From a virus: 25,673 nt of DNA. Location of the stretch: the IMG/VR virus record IMGVR_UViG_3300037961_001042, positions 1-25,673 of that record. The stretch is one strand, 5' to 3'. A program made the position numbers and the translations under genes. The notes below the pieces were generated by a model, which made no database searches, was not told the DNA's origin, and was given only the letters and a program-made list of their open reading frames with translations. Below, one piece after another: positions 15,331 to 21,225 of the stretch (positions within the stretch are counted from its first letter, which is position 1; each line of letters begins with the position of its first letter).

Positions 15331-15704
15331 TGCTAGGAGGGATTTTTAAATCATTAATCGGAAATGCTTCAGAAATTATAGACGAAGTAGTGACAACCAA
15401 AGAGGAGAAGCTAGCCTTAAAAAATAAGATGCGTGAAATTTTAGCTAACGCTGAGTCTAACGCACAACAACAAGTCACTAGGCGTTGGGAAGCTGACGCT
15501 AAGGCTGGTTGGCTACCAGCAAATATCAGACCACTAACATTAATTTTTTTGACCTTCGTGTTTGTGGTTATATCAGTGTTTGACGGAAACATTGGCGAGT
15601 TTAAAATCTCGTCAGCATATATTCCAATTTACCAGACGCTTTTATTGTGTTGCTATTCAGCTTATTTTGCTGGAAGGTCTATTGAGAAAATCAAAAGAAA
15701 ATAA
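15330..15704 (+). CDS. Holin, 3TM gene-transfer-release type
   Basis: A 124-residue protein of the 3TM holin family (PF11351 type). The amphipathic N-terminus (MLGGIFKSLIGNASEIIDEV) and a charged helix (EEKLALKNKMREILANAESN) lead to the family signature RRWEADAKAGWLPANIRPLT (residues 51-70), followed by membrane segments at about 70-84 (LIFLTFVFVVISVF) and 98-115 (IPIYQTLLLCCYSAYFAG). It forms the membrane lesion that releases the endolysin encoded just upstream. The stop codon overlaps the ATA where the following phosphoesterase frame appears to begin. Confidence 0.82.
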   Translation: MLGGIFKSLIGNASEIIDEVVTTKEEKLALKNKMREILANAESNAQQQVTRRWEADAKAGWLPANIRPLTLIFLTFVFVVISVFDGNIGEFKISSAYIPIYQTLLLCCYSAYFAGRSIEKIKRK

Positions 15705-16477
15705 AAGATAAAAGAACATATCGTCTAAGGCTAACCAAGTCAGAACACGACAAGGTCAAAGAGTCAAGACAAAAAGAAAATGAGATAATATTAATTATCT
15801 CTGACCTCCATATTCCATACCATCACCAAGACTCAATTCGCTTTCTTAGAGCTATAAAAGAATACTACAAGCCTACGTTAGTTTGGAATGTAGGAGACGA
15901 AGCTGACTTTCACGGACTGTCATATCATGAAAAAGAACAAGAGCTAGACACACAACACAACGAAACTCTCAAAGCTCGCAAAGTTTTTAAAGAGCTAGAG
16001 GAGCTATTTCCAGAAATGACTCTAGTACATTCAAATCACGGCTCAATGCTTTACAGGCGCTCTAAGACGCACGGAATACCAAACTATATGCTGAAAGACT
16101 ATAACGAAGTTATTGGCGTAGGCACAGGCTGGAAATGGTATGCAGACTATAAGCACACAATGAACAACGGACAGACAGTATTTATGACACATGGAATGAA
16201 AAAGAACGGCTTAGCTTTAGCCAAAGAAATGGGAATGTGCGTAATTCAAGGACACTATCACACAGAGTTTAACATAGGCTATACAAGCAATCCTATGGCT
16301 TTGAACTGGTCAATGATGGTAGGCTGTTTAATAGACGATAATTCCAGAGCCTATGCGTACAATAAGGTCAATAGTGCTAGAGTGATCTTAGGCTGTGGAA
16401 TAATAATAAACGGACAACCTAAGCTATTGCCTATGGTACTAGAAAAGGGAGGACGTTGGAATGGTAAGATTAATTAA
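15701..16477 (+). CDS. Calcineurin-like metallophosphoesterase, non-canonical start
   Basis: A metallophosphoesterase of about 258 residues. Motifs in order: IISDLHIPY (D-x-H), WNVGDEADFHG (G-D-x-x-D), VHSNHGSM (N-H), FMTHG and IQGHYHTEF (G-H-x-H), all the metal ligands of an active calcineurin-like fold. The first in-frame ATG is at 16016, which would remove the first two motifs and leave an inactive piece, so the gene must start earlier. In this frame an upstream stop lies at 15683 and there is no ATG, GTG or TTG before 16016. The frame begins best at the ATA at 15701, which overlaps the holin TAA exactly where an ATGA junction would sit. Phage versions act on nucleic acids or signalling nucleotides; the substrate here is unknown. 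Confidence 0.8.
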   Translation: MKDKRTYRLRLTKSEHDKVKESRQKENEIILIISDLHIPYHHQDSIRFLRAIKEYYKPTLVWNVGDEADFHGLSYHEKEQELDTQHNETLKARKVFKELEELFPEMTLVHSNHGSMLYRRSKTHGIPNYMLKDYNEVIGVGTGWKWYADYKHTMNNGQTVFMTHGMKKNGLALAKEMGMCVIQGHYHTEFNIGYTSNPMALNWSMMVGCLIDDNSRAYAYNKVNSARVILGCGIIINGQPKLLPMVLEKGGRWNGKIN

Positions 16478-16486
16478 TTATATTTG
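16456..16486 (+). promoter_or_regulatory. Promoter-like element of Bacteroidota type
   Basis: TTG at 16456-16458, 20 bp, TATATTTG at 16479-16486, an exact match to the Bacteroidota TTG/TAnnTTTG consensus. It ends only 4 bp before the ATG of the 43-aa gene, so a transcript from it would have almost no leader. It overlaps the end of the phosphoesterase gene. Confidence 0.5.
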
Positions 16487-16490
16487 TAAT

Positions 16491-16622
16491 ATGAATATTT
16501 ATAAAGAGAAACTAAAACTTGGAGCATATTATACTTATGACAAAAACAACAAAAAGGTTTATGACATAAAAACTATGCGCGAGGATTTTAAAGTTTTAGT
16601 AAAGAAATTAAAGAAAAAATAA
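16491..16622 (+). CDS. Very small basic protein (43 aa)
   Basis: A 43-residue ORF starting MNIYKEKLKLGAYYTYDKNN and ending LVKKLKKK, strongly basic. It follows the phosphoesterase by 13 bp and comes immediately after an exact Bacteroidota-type promoter. It ends just before the converging leftward operon. The Y-T-Y-D-x-x-x-K-K-V-Y-D pattern (a short beta hairpin followed by a helix) looks like a real small protein. No function is known to me. Confidence 0.55.
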   Translation: MNIYKEKLKLGAYYTYDKNNKKVYDIKTMREDFKVLVKKLKKK

Positions 16623-16646
16623 AAGGGGGTATATATATTTTCTTGG

Positions 16647-16880
16647 CTATGCAATTAGTCGATACCGAACTACTTGCGTGAACTTCCTGTCTCCATTGTC
16701 TAATATCCACCTCGTTGGAACATCAATAAAATCAGATTCTATTTTATGTCCTTTTTTTCTAAGTAGAAATATGGTTGAAGATAATCTCGTATTGCCTAAG
16801 TCTCTAAAAGCATCTAGTGTTGTTATGCTTCCAAATTCATGCAAATAGTCTAGTGTTCTAGTTAAGTGTGTTGATCTCAT
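16647..16880 (-). CDS. Winged-helix DNA-binding protein (77 aa)
   Basis: A 77-residue protein with a winged helix-turn-helix layout: first helix RTLDYLHEFGSITTLDAFRD, turn and recognition helix LGNTRLSSTIFLLRKKGH, and a wing (IESDFIDVPTRWI then FTQVVRYRLIA). The R-L-S-x-x-I-x-x-L-R-x-x-G-x-x-I pattern is common in small phage HTH regulators of Bacteroidota. It is the last gene of the leftward operon and its ATG overlaps the stop of the gene before it (ATGA). It is the best candidate for the protein that binds the inverted repeat in the divergent region at 17817-17841, but this is inference. Confidence 0.65.
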   Translation of the reverse strand: MRSTHLTRTLDYLHEFGSITTLDAFRDLGNTRLSSTIFLLRKKGHKIESDFIDVPTRWILDNGDRKFTQVVRYRLIA

Positions 16881-17116
16881 AATAAAAAAATTCTTTCTAG
16901 GTTATCGTACTCCTCTTTAGTGAAACAGCTTCTATATTTAAAATACGTTTCATCTTGTATTAACGTGTCTAAAAAAGCATCTAATTGTTCTTCTGTGCCT
17001 TTAAAACGAATGACACCTCTTGACCATTTTATGTCTCCAATTTCTTTTAAAGACACAGGACTTGCAACTTGCGTGTTGTAATATCCTTCTCCTGTTATTA
17101 TATATTCTTGTACCAT
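16877..17116 (-). CDS. Small hypothetical protein (79 aa), leftward operon
   Basis: A 79-residue ORF, MVQEYIITGEGYYNTQVASP at the start, with a central beta/turn part (IKWSRGVIRFKGTEEQLDAF) and an acidic C-terminal helix (FTKEEYDNLERIFLL). It is joined to both neighbours by overlaps (TAATG upstream, ATGA downstream), so it belongs to the leftward operon. I recognise no family. The alternation of strands and one long helix suggests a small alpha/beta domain. Confidence 0.6.
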   Translation of the reverse strand: MVQEYIITGEGYYNTQVASPVSLKEIGDIKWSRGVIRFKGTEEQLDAFLDTLIQDETYFKYRSCFTKEEYDNLERIFLL

Positions 17117-17370
17117 TATAAAGTATGTTTAGTGATTAATTCCTTAGTTTCCATTTGCTCTTGTAAAGCAATCATAGATTTGATGTTAGCTTTTTTGTCT
17201 TTAATAGTAGTTTGATAAAACCGAACTTGCTCTGTGTTGTCTGATCCGTTTAATTGTTCTTTGTATAGTTCTATCATTTCTTTTTGTTCTTTAATATAGC
17301 TGTCTATTAAAGTCATTGTAGTTGCTAATTGACTAACACTACATTCTATATTTTTAAATACTGTTGACAT
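17116..17370 (-). CDS. Small coiled-coil protein (84 aa), leftward operon
   Basis: An 84-residue, almost entirely helical protein (LATTMTLIDSYIKEQKEMIE, LYKEQLNGSDNTEQVRFYQT, KKANIKSMIALQEQMETKEL) with heptad-like spacing of hydrophobic residues, so a coiled coil or helical hairpin is likely. Its start is 97 bp downstream of the previous leftward gene, and this gap carries several inverted repeats that would fold in the transcript leader. No family is recognised. Confidence 0.6.
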   Translation of the reverse strand: MSTVFKNIECSVSQLATTMTLIDSYIKEQKEMIELYKEQLNGSDNTEQVRFYQTTIKDKKANIKSMIALQEQMETKELITKHTL

Positions 17371-17385
17371 AATTCTTTTTAATTT

Positions 17386-17474
17386 GGTTATACAACCCCC
17401 TCAGCTAGTGAGGGACGCTCTGAGCCTAATGTCTATTTATAGTCGCTCAGACGACTTGTTATAGGTATTAACAA
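17386..17474 (-). promoter_or_regulatory. Structured leader with alternative hairpins
   Basis: GC-richer gap in the leftward operon. Plus-strand pairs: GGTT/AACC (17386-17389 with 17394-17397); CCCTCA/TGAGGG (17398-17403 with 17409-17414); TCTGAGC/GCTCAGA (17419-17425 with 17445-17451); AGTCG/CGACT (17441-17445 with 17452-17456); TTGTTA/TAACAA (17456-17461 with 17469-17474). The third and fourth pairs share bases and cannot form together, an attenuator-like arrangement. None is followed by a T-tract in leftward reading, so it is not a simple terminator. Confidence 0.45.
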
Positions 17475-17716
17475 TTATTCTCTACCCAATCATTATGAGA
17501 TTCTTTTACATCATCTTCTAAATTATCATAATCAGTTGAGTAATAGTGTGAATCTGAAAAACAAAATTCACATATTTCTATCATTTCTTTTATATCTCCT
17601 TGCTCACAATAAGAGTTGTCTAATAATTCCATTACTAAATCATATGCAGATGTATAGTCTAATTGCTCTACATACTCATTAAATATAAATTTCTTTTTTT
17701 CTATTGATACTAACAT
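17468..17716 (-). CDS. Small acidic protein (82 aa), first leftward gene
   Basis: An 82-residue acidic protein starting MLVSIEKKKFIFNEYVEQLD with helices around AYDLVMELLDNSYCEQGDIK and a C-terminus rich in Asp, Glu, Ser and Tyr that ends in DDVKESHNDWVENNC. A longer frame starts at 17773, but a promoter -7 box lies at 17759-17766 inside that extension, so the ATG at 17716 is preferred and gives a leader of about 35 bases. As the promoter-proximal gene of the leftward operon, it is probably expressed early. Acidic small early proteins in phages often inhibit host enzymes, but nothing in the sequence proves this. Confidence 0.6.
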   Translation of the reverse strand: MLVSIEKKKFIFNEYVEQLDYTSAYDLVMELLDNSYCEQGDIKEMIEICEFCFSDSHYYSTDYDNLEDDVKESHNDWVENNC

Positions 17717-17758
17717 AATTTCTAAATTTTTAATAATACTTGTTTTAATTGTATGACA

Positions 17759-17788
17759 CAAATATATAAACATTTTTTTATATACAAA
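17759..17788 (-). promoter_or_regulatory. Leftward promoter of Bacteroidota type
   Basis: Read on the minus strand: TTTG (17788-17785), 18 bp, TATATTTG (17766-17759), a full match to TTTG/TAnnTTTG. It would drive the leftward operon and argues against the longer start at 17773. Confidence 0.65.
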
Positions 17789-17816
17789 GCAAATTATAGT
17801 AAAAAAAGTTTATAAG

Positions 17817-17841
17817 TTATTAACATTATGATTGTTAATAA
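17817..17841. promoter_or_regulatory. Perfect 9-bp inverted repeat, candidate operator
   Basis: TTATTAACA (17817-17825) and TGTTAATAA (17833-17841) are perfect reverse complements with a 7-bp spacer. The dyad lies about 29 bp upstream of the leftward -33 box and about 130 bp before the first rightward early gene, the expected place for a regulator that controls divergent transcription. The rest of 17774-17972 is AT-rich. It holds a possible 18-codon ORF (17903-17959) and no clear rightward promoter match. Confidence 0.5.
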
Positions 17842-17972
17842 TTTTTTTATGTTTTATTAAAAATAATTACTATTATTGCACTTTAACTATAAAAATAAAT
17901 ATATGAATTCACGAATGATGCGAAGGCAAGTGATTAAGATTGCTATGTCTAATTTATAAGACCATTTTAATT

Positions 17973-18365
17973 ATGAAAGAAACAAAACAGGAAATCTTAA
18001 ATAGATTATTTATAGAAAACAATTTAACAGATGAGGACTATTTTAAGCATAAATTCTATACTATCCTCACGAGGTCTGGAATCGAAAAGATAATTGCTAA
18101 AAACAATATAACAATTTCTTATGAGTTATTATATAACTCTCCAGACAATAAATGTATTATAATAAAAGCAACCGCAAGAATGGGAGAAAAGGTTATAGAA
18201 ACTTTTGGAGAAGCCGCTCCTAATAACAATCAAAATTCTTATGGAGTCGCAATCGCAGAGAAGCGTAGTATGAGCAGAGCGTGTCTTAAACTCGTCGGTC
18301 TATATCGTCATCAAGTATTTGGAGAAGATGAGGCAGACGCATTTAAAAGAAGTAATAATCAATAA
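17973..18365 (+). CDS. Early protein, possibly annealing/recombination related
   Basis: A 130-residue protein, first gene of the rightward early block. I prefer the ATG at 17973 (MKETKQEILNRLFIENN); a TTG at 17940 would add 11 residues. The middle contains strands (ITISYELLYNSPDNKCIIIKA) and the C-terminal half has SYGVAIAEKRSMSRACLKLV followed by GLY and FGEDEADAF. The A-E-K-R-x-x-x-R-A-x-L-K-L-x-G...E-D-E-A-D pattern is shared by Erf/Rad52-type single-strand annealing proteins and some related phage proteins, but the protein is shorter than usual annealing proteins. Its neighbour encodes an OB-fold protein of ssDNA-binding type, which supports a recombination or replication role. Confidence in the specific function is low. 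Confidence 0.45.
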   Translation: MKETKQEILNRLFIENNLTDEDYFKHKFYTILTRSGIEKIIAKNNITISYELLYNSPDNKCIIIKATARMGEKVIETFGEAAPNNNQNSYGVAIAEKRSMSRACLKLVGLYRHQVFGEDEADAFKRSNNQ

Positions 18366-18375
18366 ATTAAAAATC

Positions 18376-18696
18376 ATGTATAAATTAAGAGGCAAAATAA
18401 TAGACAAAAAAAAAGAAACTATTGAAAACAAAAAGGGCGGTGATCCTTATGAAAAAATGTTGATAACAATTATAGAAACTGAAACAGATTTCGAACACAA
18501 ATACCAGTTTGAGATATTTGGAAAAGAGGCAATAGCTGTTCATGAGCATAATGTTAAGCTAGATAGTTATGCTACGATAGAGTTTTATATTAAGTCTAAC
18601 GAGTGGAAAGGCAGATTCTTTAATACTTTAATGGTTAAACACATTAATTTAGAGCAAGATGTTAATTACACTATAACAGAAAACCCACCCTTTTAG
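18376..18696 (+). CDS. DUF3127-type OB-fold, likely ssDNA-binding protein
   Basis: A 106-residue protein beginning MYKLRGKIIDKKKETIENKK (start chosen at 18376, since the longer frame from 18319 only reads through the upstream gene). The core has FEIFGKEAIAVHEHNVKLDS, IEFYIKSNEWKGRFFNTLMV and a final strand VNYTITENPPF, the order and key residues (F-E-x-x-G-K, S-N-E-W, F-N-T-L) of the DUF3127 family of Bacteroidota, an OB-fold protein thought to bind single-stranded DNA like a phage SSB. The short acidic C-terminal tip typical of SSB is absent; it ends in PPF, which can serve as a similar partner-binding tail. Confidence 0.7.
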   Translation: MYKLRGKIIDKKKETIENKKGGDPYEKMLITIIETETDFEHKYQFEIFGKEAIAVHEHNVKLDSYATIEFYIKSNEWKGRFFNTLMVKHINLEQDVNYTITENPPF

Positions 18697-18704
18697 TTAG
18701 TTCC

Positions 18705-18772
18705 GATAGTGCCTATGTTATTACTTGTTTTATATGTTTTAAACTTTTTCTATATTTAATGTAGGCACTATC
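18705..18772. promoter_or_regulatory. 11-bp inverted repeat flanking AT-rich region before rep gene
   Basis: GATAGTGCCTA (18705-18715) and TAGGCACTATC (18762-18772) are perfect reverse complements and can extend by five more pairs including two G-U. The 36-bp loop is AT-rich and holds TTG (18725-18727) and TATATTTA (18751-18758), 23 bp apart. TTTATTTT follows the right arm. It may be a long terminator-like hairpin after the OB-fold gene, or paired operator half-sites around a promoter for the replication gene. Confidence 0.5.
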
Positions 18773-18787
18773 TTTATTTTAAACACT

Positions 18788-19546
18788 ATGAAAAAAACAT
18801 ACTTCAATCACGATTCAAACGCACGCAATGACTTAAAGCTAATAAGACTTAGAAGCGCTGGCGGTTTTGAATTTTACGGAATCTATTTTGCAATATTAGA
18901 ATTATTATTTTCGGAAGAAAACAAAATTTGTGTTAGCCAGTATGACATTTTAGCTTATGGTTTACAATGTGATGCTAACAAATTAAGATCAGTTATAGAA
19001 GACTTTGACTTATTTGTCATTGAGGACGGCTGTTTTTATTCTAGGCGTTTAAATAAACACATACAAGAAATTAATACAAAGAGCGTAAAAGCTAAAGAGA
19101 ACGCTAAAAAACGTTGGAATAATGCAATTGCAATGCAACCGCATAGCGAACGCAATGCTAGTAAAAGTATAAGTAAAAGTATAAGTAAAGTAAACAAAAG
19201 TAAAATACAAGATAGAATAGTTGCGTTTAAAAACGCCATTCACGATTTAGATTTTATGAATAAAGACGACAAAGAAGACTTTTTCTTGTACTGGTCAGAG
19301 TTAAATAAGTCACAAAGCAAGATGAGGTGGGAGACTGAGCGCACATGGTCATTGAGCTTAAGAGCTAAACGATGGATAAATAATGGCTTTAATAAGCAAA
19401 AGAATAGGTTTCCAGATCACTACGACTCTTTATATATGAAAAGACTAGATGCTTCTTCACAAAAAGAATATGAACAACACCTTAAAACACTTGGATATGT
19501 AACAGAATACAATCCAAATGCAGGCGCTAAATGGATAAAAAAATGA
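18788..19546 (+). CDS. Replication initiation-like protein, DUF4373 N-terminus
   Basis: A 252-residue protein. The N-terminal 95 residues (TYFNHDSNARNDLKLIRLRS, GGFEFYGIYFAILELLF, YGLQCDANKLRSVIEDFDLF, CFYSRRLNKHI) form the winged-helix DUF4373 (Lin1244/Lin1753-type) domain found in phage and plasmid replication proteins. A low-complexity linker (about 100-140) includes two tandem SISK units. The C-terminal domain (DKEDFFLYWSELNKSQSKMR, WSLSLRAKRWINNGF) is a helical part common in Bacteroidota phage replication proteins. It probably binds the origin and recruits the host helicase. The linker DNA carries repeats that could form the origin, as in lambda O. Confidence 0.7.
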   Translation: MKKTYFNHDSNARNDLKLIRLRSAGGFEFYGIYFAILELLFSEENKICVSQYDILAYGLQCDANKLRSVIEDFDLFVIEDGCFYSRRLNKHIQEINTKSVKAKENAKKRWNNAIAMQPHSERNASKSISKSISKVNKSKIQDRIVAFKNAIHDLDFMNKDDKEDFFLYWSELNKSQSKMRWETERTWSLSLRAKRWINNGFNKQKNRFPDHYDSLYMKRLDASSQKEYEQHLKTLGYVTEYNPNAGAKWIKK

Positions 19547-19968
19547 ATGAACAACAAATAAAATTATTTCAAAGTAAAAAATCAGATAACTGGGCAACGC
19601 CTAAAAAATTATATAATGAATTAAATAGTGAGTTTAATTTTGATTTTGATCCCTGTCCTTTAAATTCAGATTTTGACGGACTACAAATAGACTGGGGAAA
19701 AAGAAATTTTATAAACCCTCCTTATAGTAATGTAATTGGATTTTTAAAAAAGGCACATTATGAGTTGAAATTTGGTAACGCAGAATTGTGTGTTTTTTTA
19801 ACCTTTTCAAATACTGACACAAAATGGTTTCATAATTATTGTTATGGAATTGGAGAGTTAAGATTTATTAAAGGGAGATTAAAATTTGAAGACGAAAATG
19901 GAAACGCAAAAAATTCAGCTATGCGACCTTCAATGCTAGTTATATTTAGAAAAAAAAATTTTATATGA
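19543..19968 (+). CDS. Phage Dam-type DNA N6-adenine methyltransferase
   Basis: A 141-residue methyltransferase of the small phage Dam family (PF05869 type). Visible: SDNWATPKKLYNELN, the SAM-side motif FDFDPCPLNSD (DPCP at 36-39), DGLQIDWGKRNFINPPYSN with the catalytic NPPY at 58-61, ELCVFLTFSNTDTKWFHNYC, and FIKGRLKFEDENGN. The start at 19543 overlaps the upstream TGA (ATGA); an ATG 12 bp earlier would add four residues. No cognate restriction enzyme is seen, so it most likely protects phage DNA or marks it, rather than being half of a restriction-modification pair. The VRR-NUC gene after it overlaps in another ATGA junction. Confidence 0.82.
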   Translation: MNEQQIKLFQSKKSDNWATPKKLYNELNSEFNFDFDPCPLNSDFDGLQIDWGKRNFINPPYSNVIGFLKKAHYELKFGNAELCVFLTFSNTDTKWFHNYCYGIGELRFIKGRLKFEDENGNAKNSAMRPSMLVIFRKKNFI

Positions 19969-20300
19969 AAGAATACGAACTACAAAAAGCAGTATGTAAA
20001 TACTTAGATTTAAGCAATGTTCTATATTGTGGAAGTATGGGAGGCAATTATCAACCACACGTTTCTGTTAGAATGAGAGCAAAAAAATCTGGCTATAAGC
20101 GTGGTTTTCCAGACATTTTTATTTATGAACCTCGCGGAGGTTATCACGGCTTAGCCATTGAATTAAAAGTCGGTTATAATAAACCTACAAAAGAACAGTT
20201 AGAATGGATTGAGCAATTAAGCAAAAGAAAATATAAATCTGTTGTGTGTCGCGGTATAGATGAAACATTATTCGAATTACAAAATTACTTAAGTTTATAA
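19965..20300 (+). CDS. VRR-NUC domain nuclease
   Basis: A 111-residue nuclease of the VRR-NUC type (PD-(D/E)XK fold). The N-terminus YELQKAVCKYLDL carries the first acidic residue, GGNYQPHVSVRMRAKKSGYK and RGFPDIFIYEP give the catalytic Asp (Asp50), and GLAIELKVGYNKPTKEQLEW gives the E-x-K (Glu66, Lys68). KYKSVVCRGIDETLFELQNY finishes the fold. Such single-domain phage enzymes process branched DNA (Holliday junction-like substrates) during replication or packaging. Confidence 0.8.
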   Translation: MKEYELQKAVCKYLDLSNVLYCGSMGGNYQPHVSVRMRAKKSGYKRGFPDIFIYEPRGGYHGLAIELKVGYNKPTKEQLEWIEQLSKRKYKSVVCRGIDETLFELQNYLSL

Positions 20301-20308
20301 GAATATTA

Positions 20309-20674
20309 ATGAAAGCTAAGAGAACATTTTTTAATAGCAGGAACGAAAGATTGTTCTGGGACTATACAGATACTAACAATTGGTTGTTCACAATAATCTA
20401 TCAGCAAGGGGAAATACATAGAGAACAAAATTATATATTGCGTTATCTAAAAAAAGACAATATAAATTTGTCTTATATATATAAAAAAATACACGAGAGG
20501 TTTGATGTTGTAGAAATAGAGGCAAGCAAAATGTCCAAAACAGAATACGATTTGCTTAAAAATATAGAAACGCCAAGCATAAATAATTGTGTCGAAATTA
20601 AACCAATATTTAGAAAAGAATTATCGGAAGCTAAAACAAGTGTCCGACAAGATTACGAGTTGCAAGAAGTATGA
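20309..20674 (+). CDS. Hypothetical early protein (121 aa)
   Basis: A 121-residue protein with a basic N-terminus (MKAKRTFFNSRNERLFWDYT), several aromatic residues and helical segments (EIHREQNYILRYLKKDNINL, SKMSKTEYDLLKNIE). No family is recognised. Its last 86 bp overlap the sigma-like gene in another frame, a longer overlap than the ATGA junctions used elsewhere here. This suggests either that the sigma gene was gained upstream of its own start or that the tail of this gene is less constrained. Confidence 0.5.
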   Translation: MKAKRTFFNSRNERLFWDYTDTNNWLFTIIYQQGEIHREQNYILRYLKKDNINLSYIYKKIHERFDVVEIEASKMSKTEYDLLKNIETPSINNCVEIKPIFRKELSEAKTSVRQDYELQEV

Positions 20675-21146
20675 TAGTGACGACTTATTGCACGATACTA
20701 TTGTGGCGTTATACGATAGCAACAAAGAAAAGATAGAAAAACTAATAGACAAAAAGGAGCTTATCTTTTGGATAGCTAGAATAATGGTTAATCAATATCA
20801 TAGCAAAACGTCTCCTTTTTTTAAGAAATATAGAAAGTATTATAAAATAATGGACGAGAGATTTGTATTGGGAACGTGGGAAGATCAATATATTAACAAC
20901 ACGCCTAGTAGAATACATAGAATAATAGACGAAGACGGCGTAAAGTTAAAGAAACAAATGGAAAAAGACATAGAGAGAATAGAGAAAAGGTTAAAAGAGA
21001 TACACTGGTTTGATTCGGAGTGCTTCCGAATATACACAATGACAGGTATGTCACTCAATCAATTTAGCAAGCAATGCGGAATCAATAGGAATACTCTCTA
21101 TAAGTCGATAGTAAAAGTAAAAAAGATATTACAAGATGAGATTTAA
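20589..21146 (+). CDS. Sigma-70-family-like transcription factor, GTG start
   Basis: A 185-residue protein. The N-terminus SKLNQYLEKNYRKLKQVSD and the segment SDDLLHDTIVALYDSN resemble sigma region 2 (the D-D-L-x-x-D/E pattern of core binding), and LIFWIARIMVNQYHSKTSPF fits the following helices. The end (MTGMSLNQFSKQCGINRNTL, YKSIVKVKKIL) is a region 4-like helix-turn-helix. The only start that keeps region 2 is the GTG at 20589 (a GTG at 20640 is the alternative), inside the gene before it. A phage-encoded sigma-like factor would direct host RNA polymerase to late phage promoters, possibly the TATATTTATAAAAAA elements found in front of virion genes here. Confidence 0.65.
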   Translation: MSKLNQYLEKNYRKLKQVSDKITSCKKYDSDDLLHDTIVALYDSNKEKIEKLIDKKELIFWIARIMVNQYHSKTSPFFKKYRKYYKIMDERFVLGTWEDQYINNTPSRIHRIIDEDGVKLKKQMEKDIERIEKRLKEIHWFDSECFRIYTMTGMSLNQFSKQCGINRNTLYKSIVKVKKILQDEI

Positions 21147-21225
21147 CGAGGACACTTTAGCAAACATAATAGTTGCTATAACAACATTAATAATATTAAC
21201 ACTTTTAATTTTTGCAATATGGTAG
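21136..21225 (+). CDS. Tiny single-TM protein (29 aa)
   Basis: A 29-residue ORF, MRFNEDTLANIIVAITTLII followed by LTLLIFAIW. One transmembrane helix takes up most of it. It overlaps the sigma-like gene by 11 bp and the next gene by 7 bp, which is the same packing as real neighbours, so it may be translated. Tiny phage membrane proteins can act as antiholins or membrane regulators; no evidence separates these here. Confidence 0.45.
   Translation: MRFNEDTLANIIVAITTLIILTLLIFAIW

Noticed and set aside
16016-16477. ATG at 16016 as the phosphoesterase start
   Set aside because: It would remove the D-x-H and G-D-x-x-D metal motifs that are present in frame upstream.
17717-17773. Longer start of the first leftward gene (ATG at 17773)
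   Set aside because: The -7 box of the leftward promoter is inside this extension, so the transcript would begin after that ATG.
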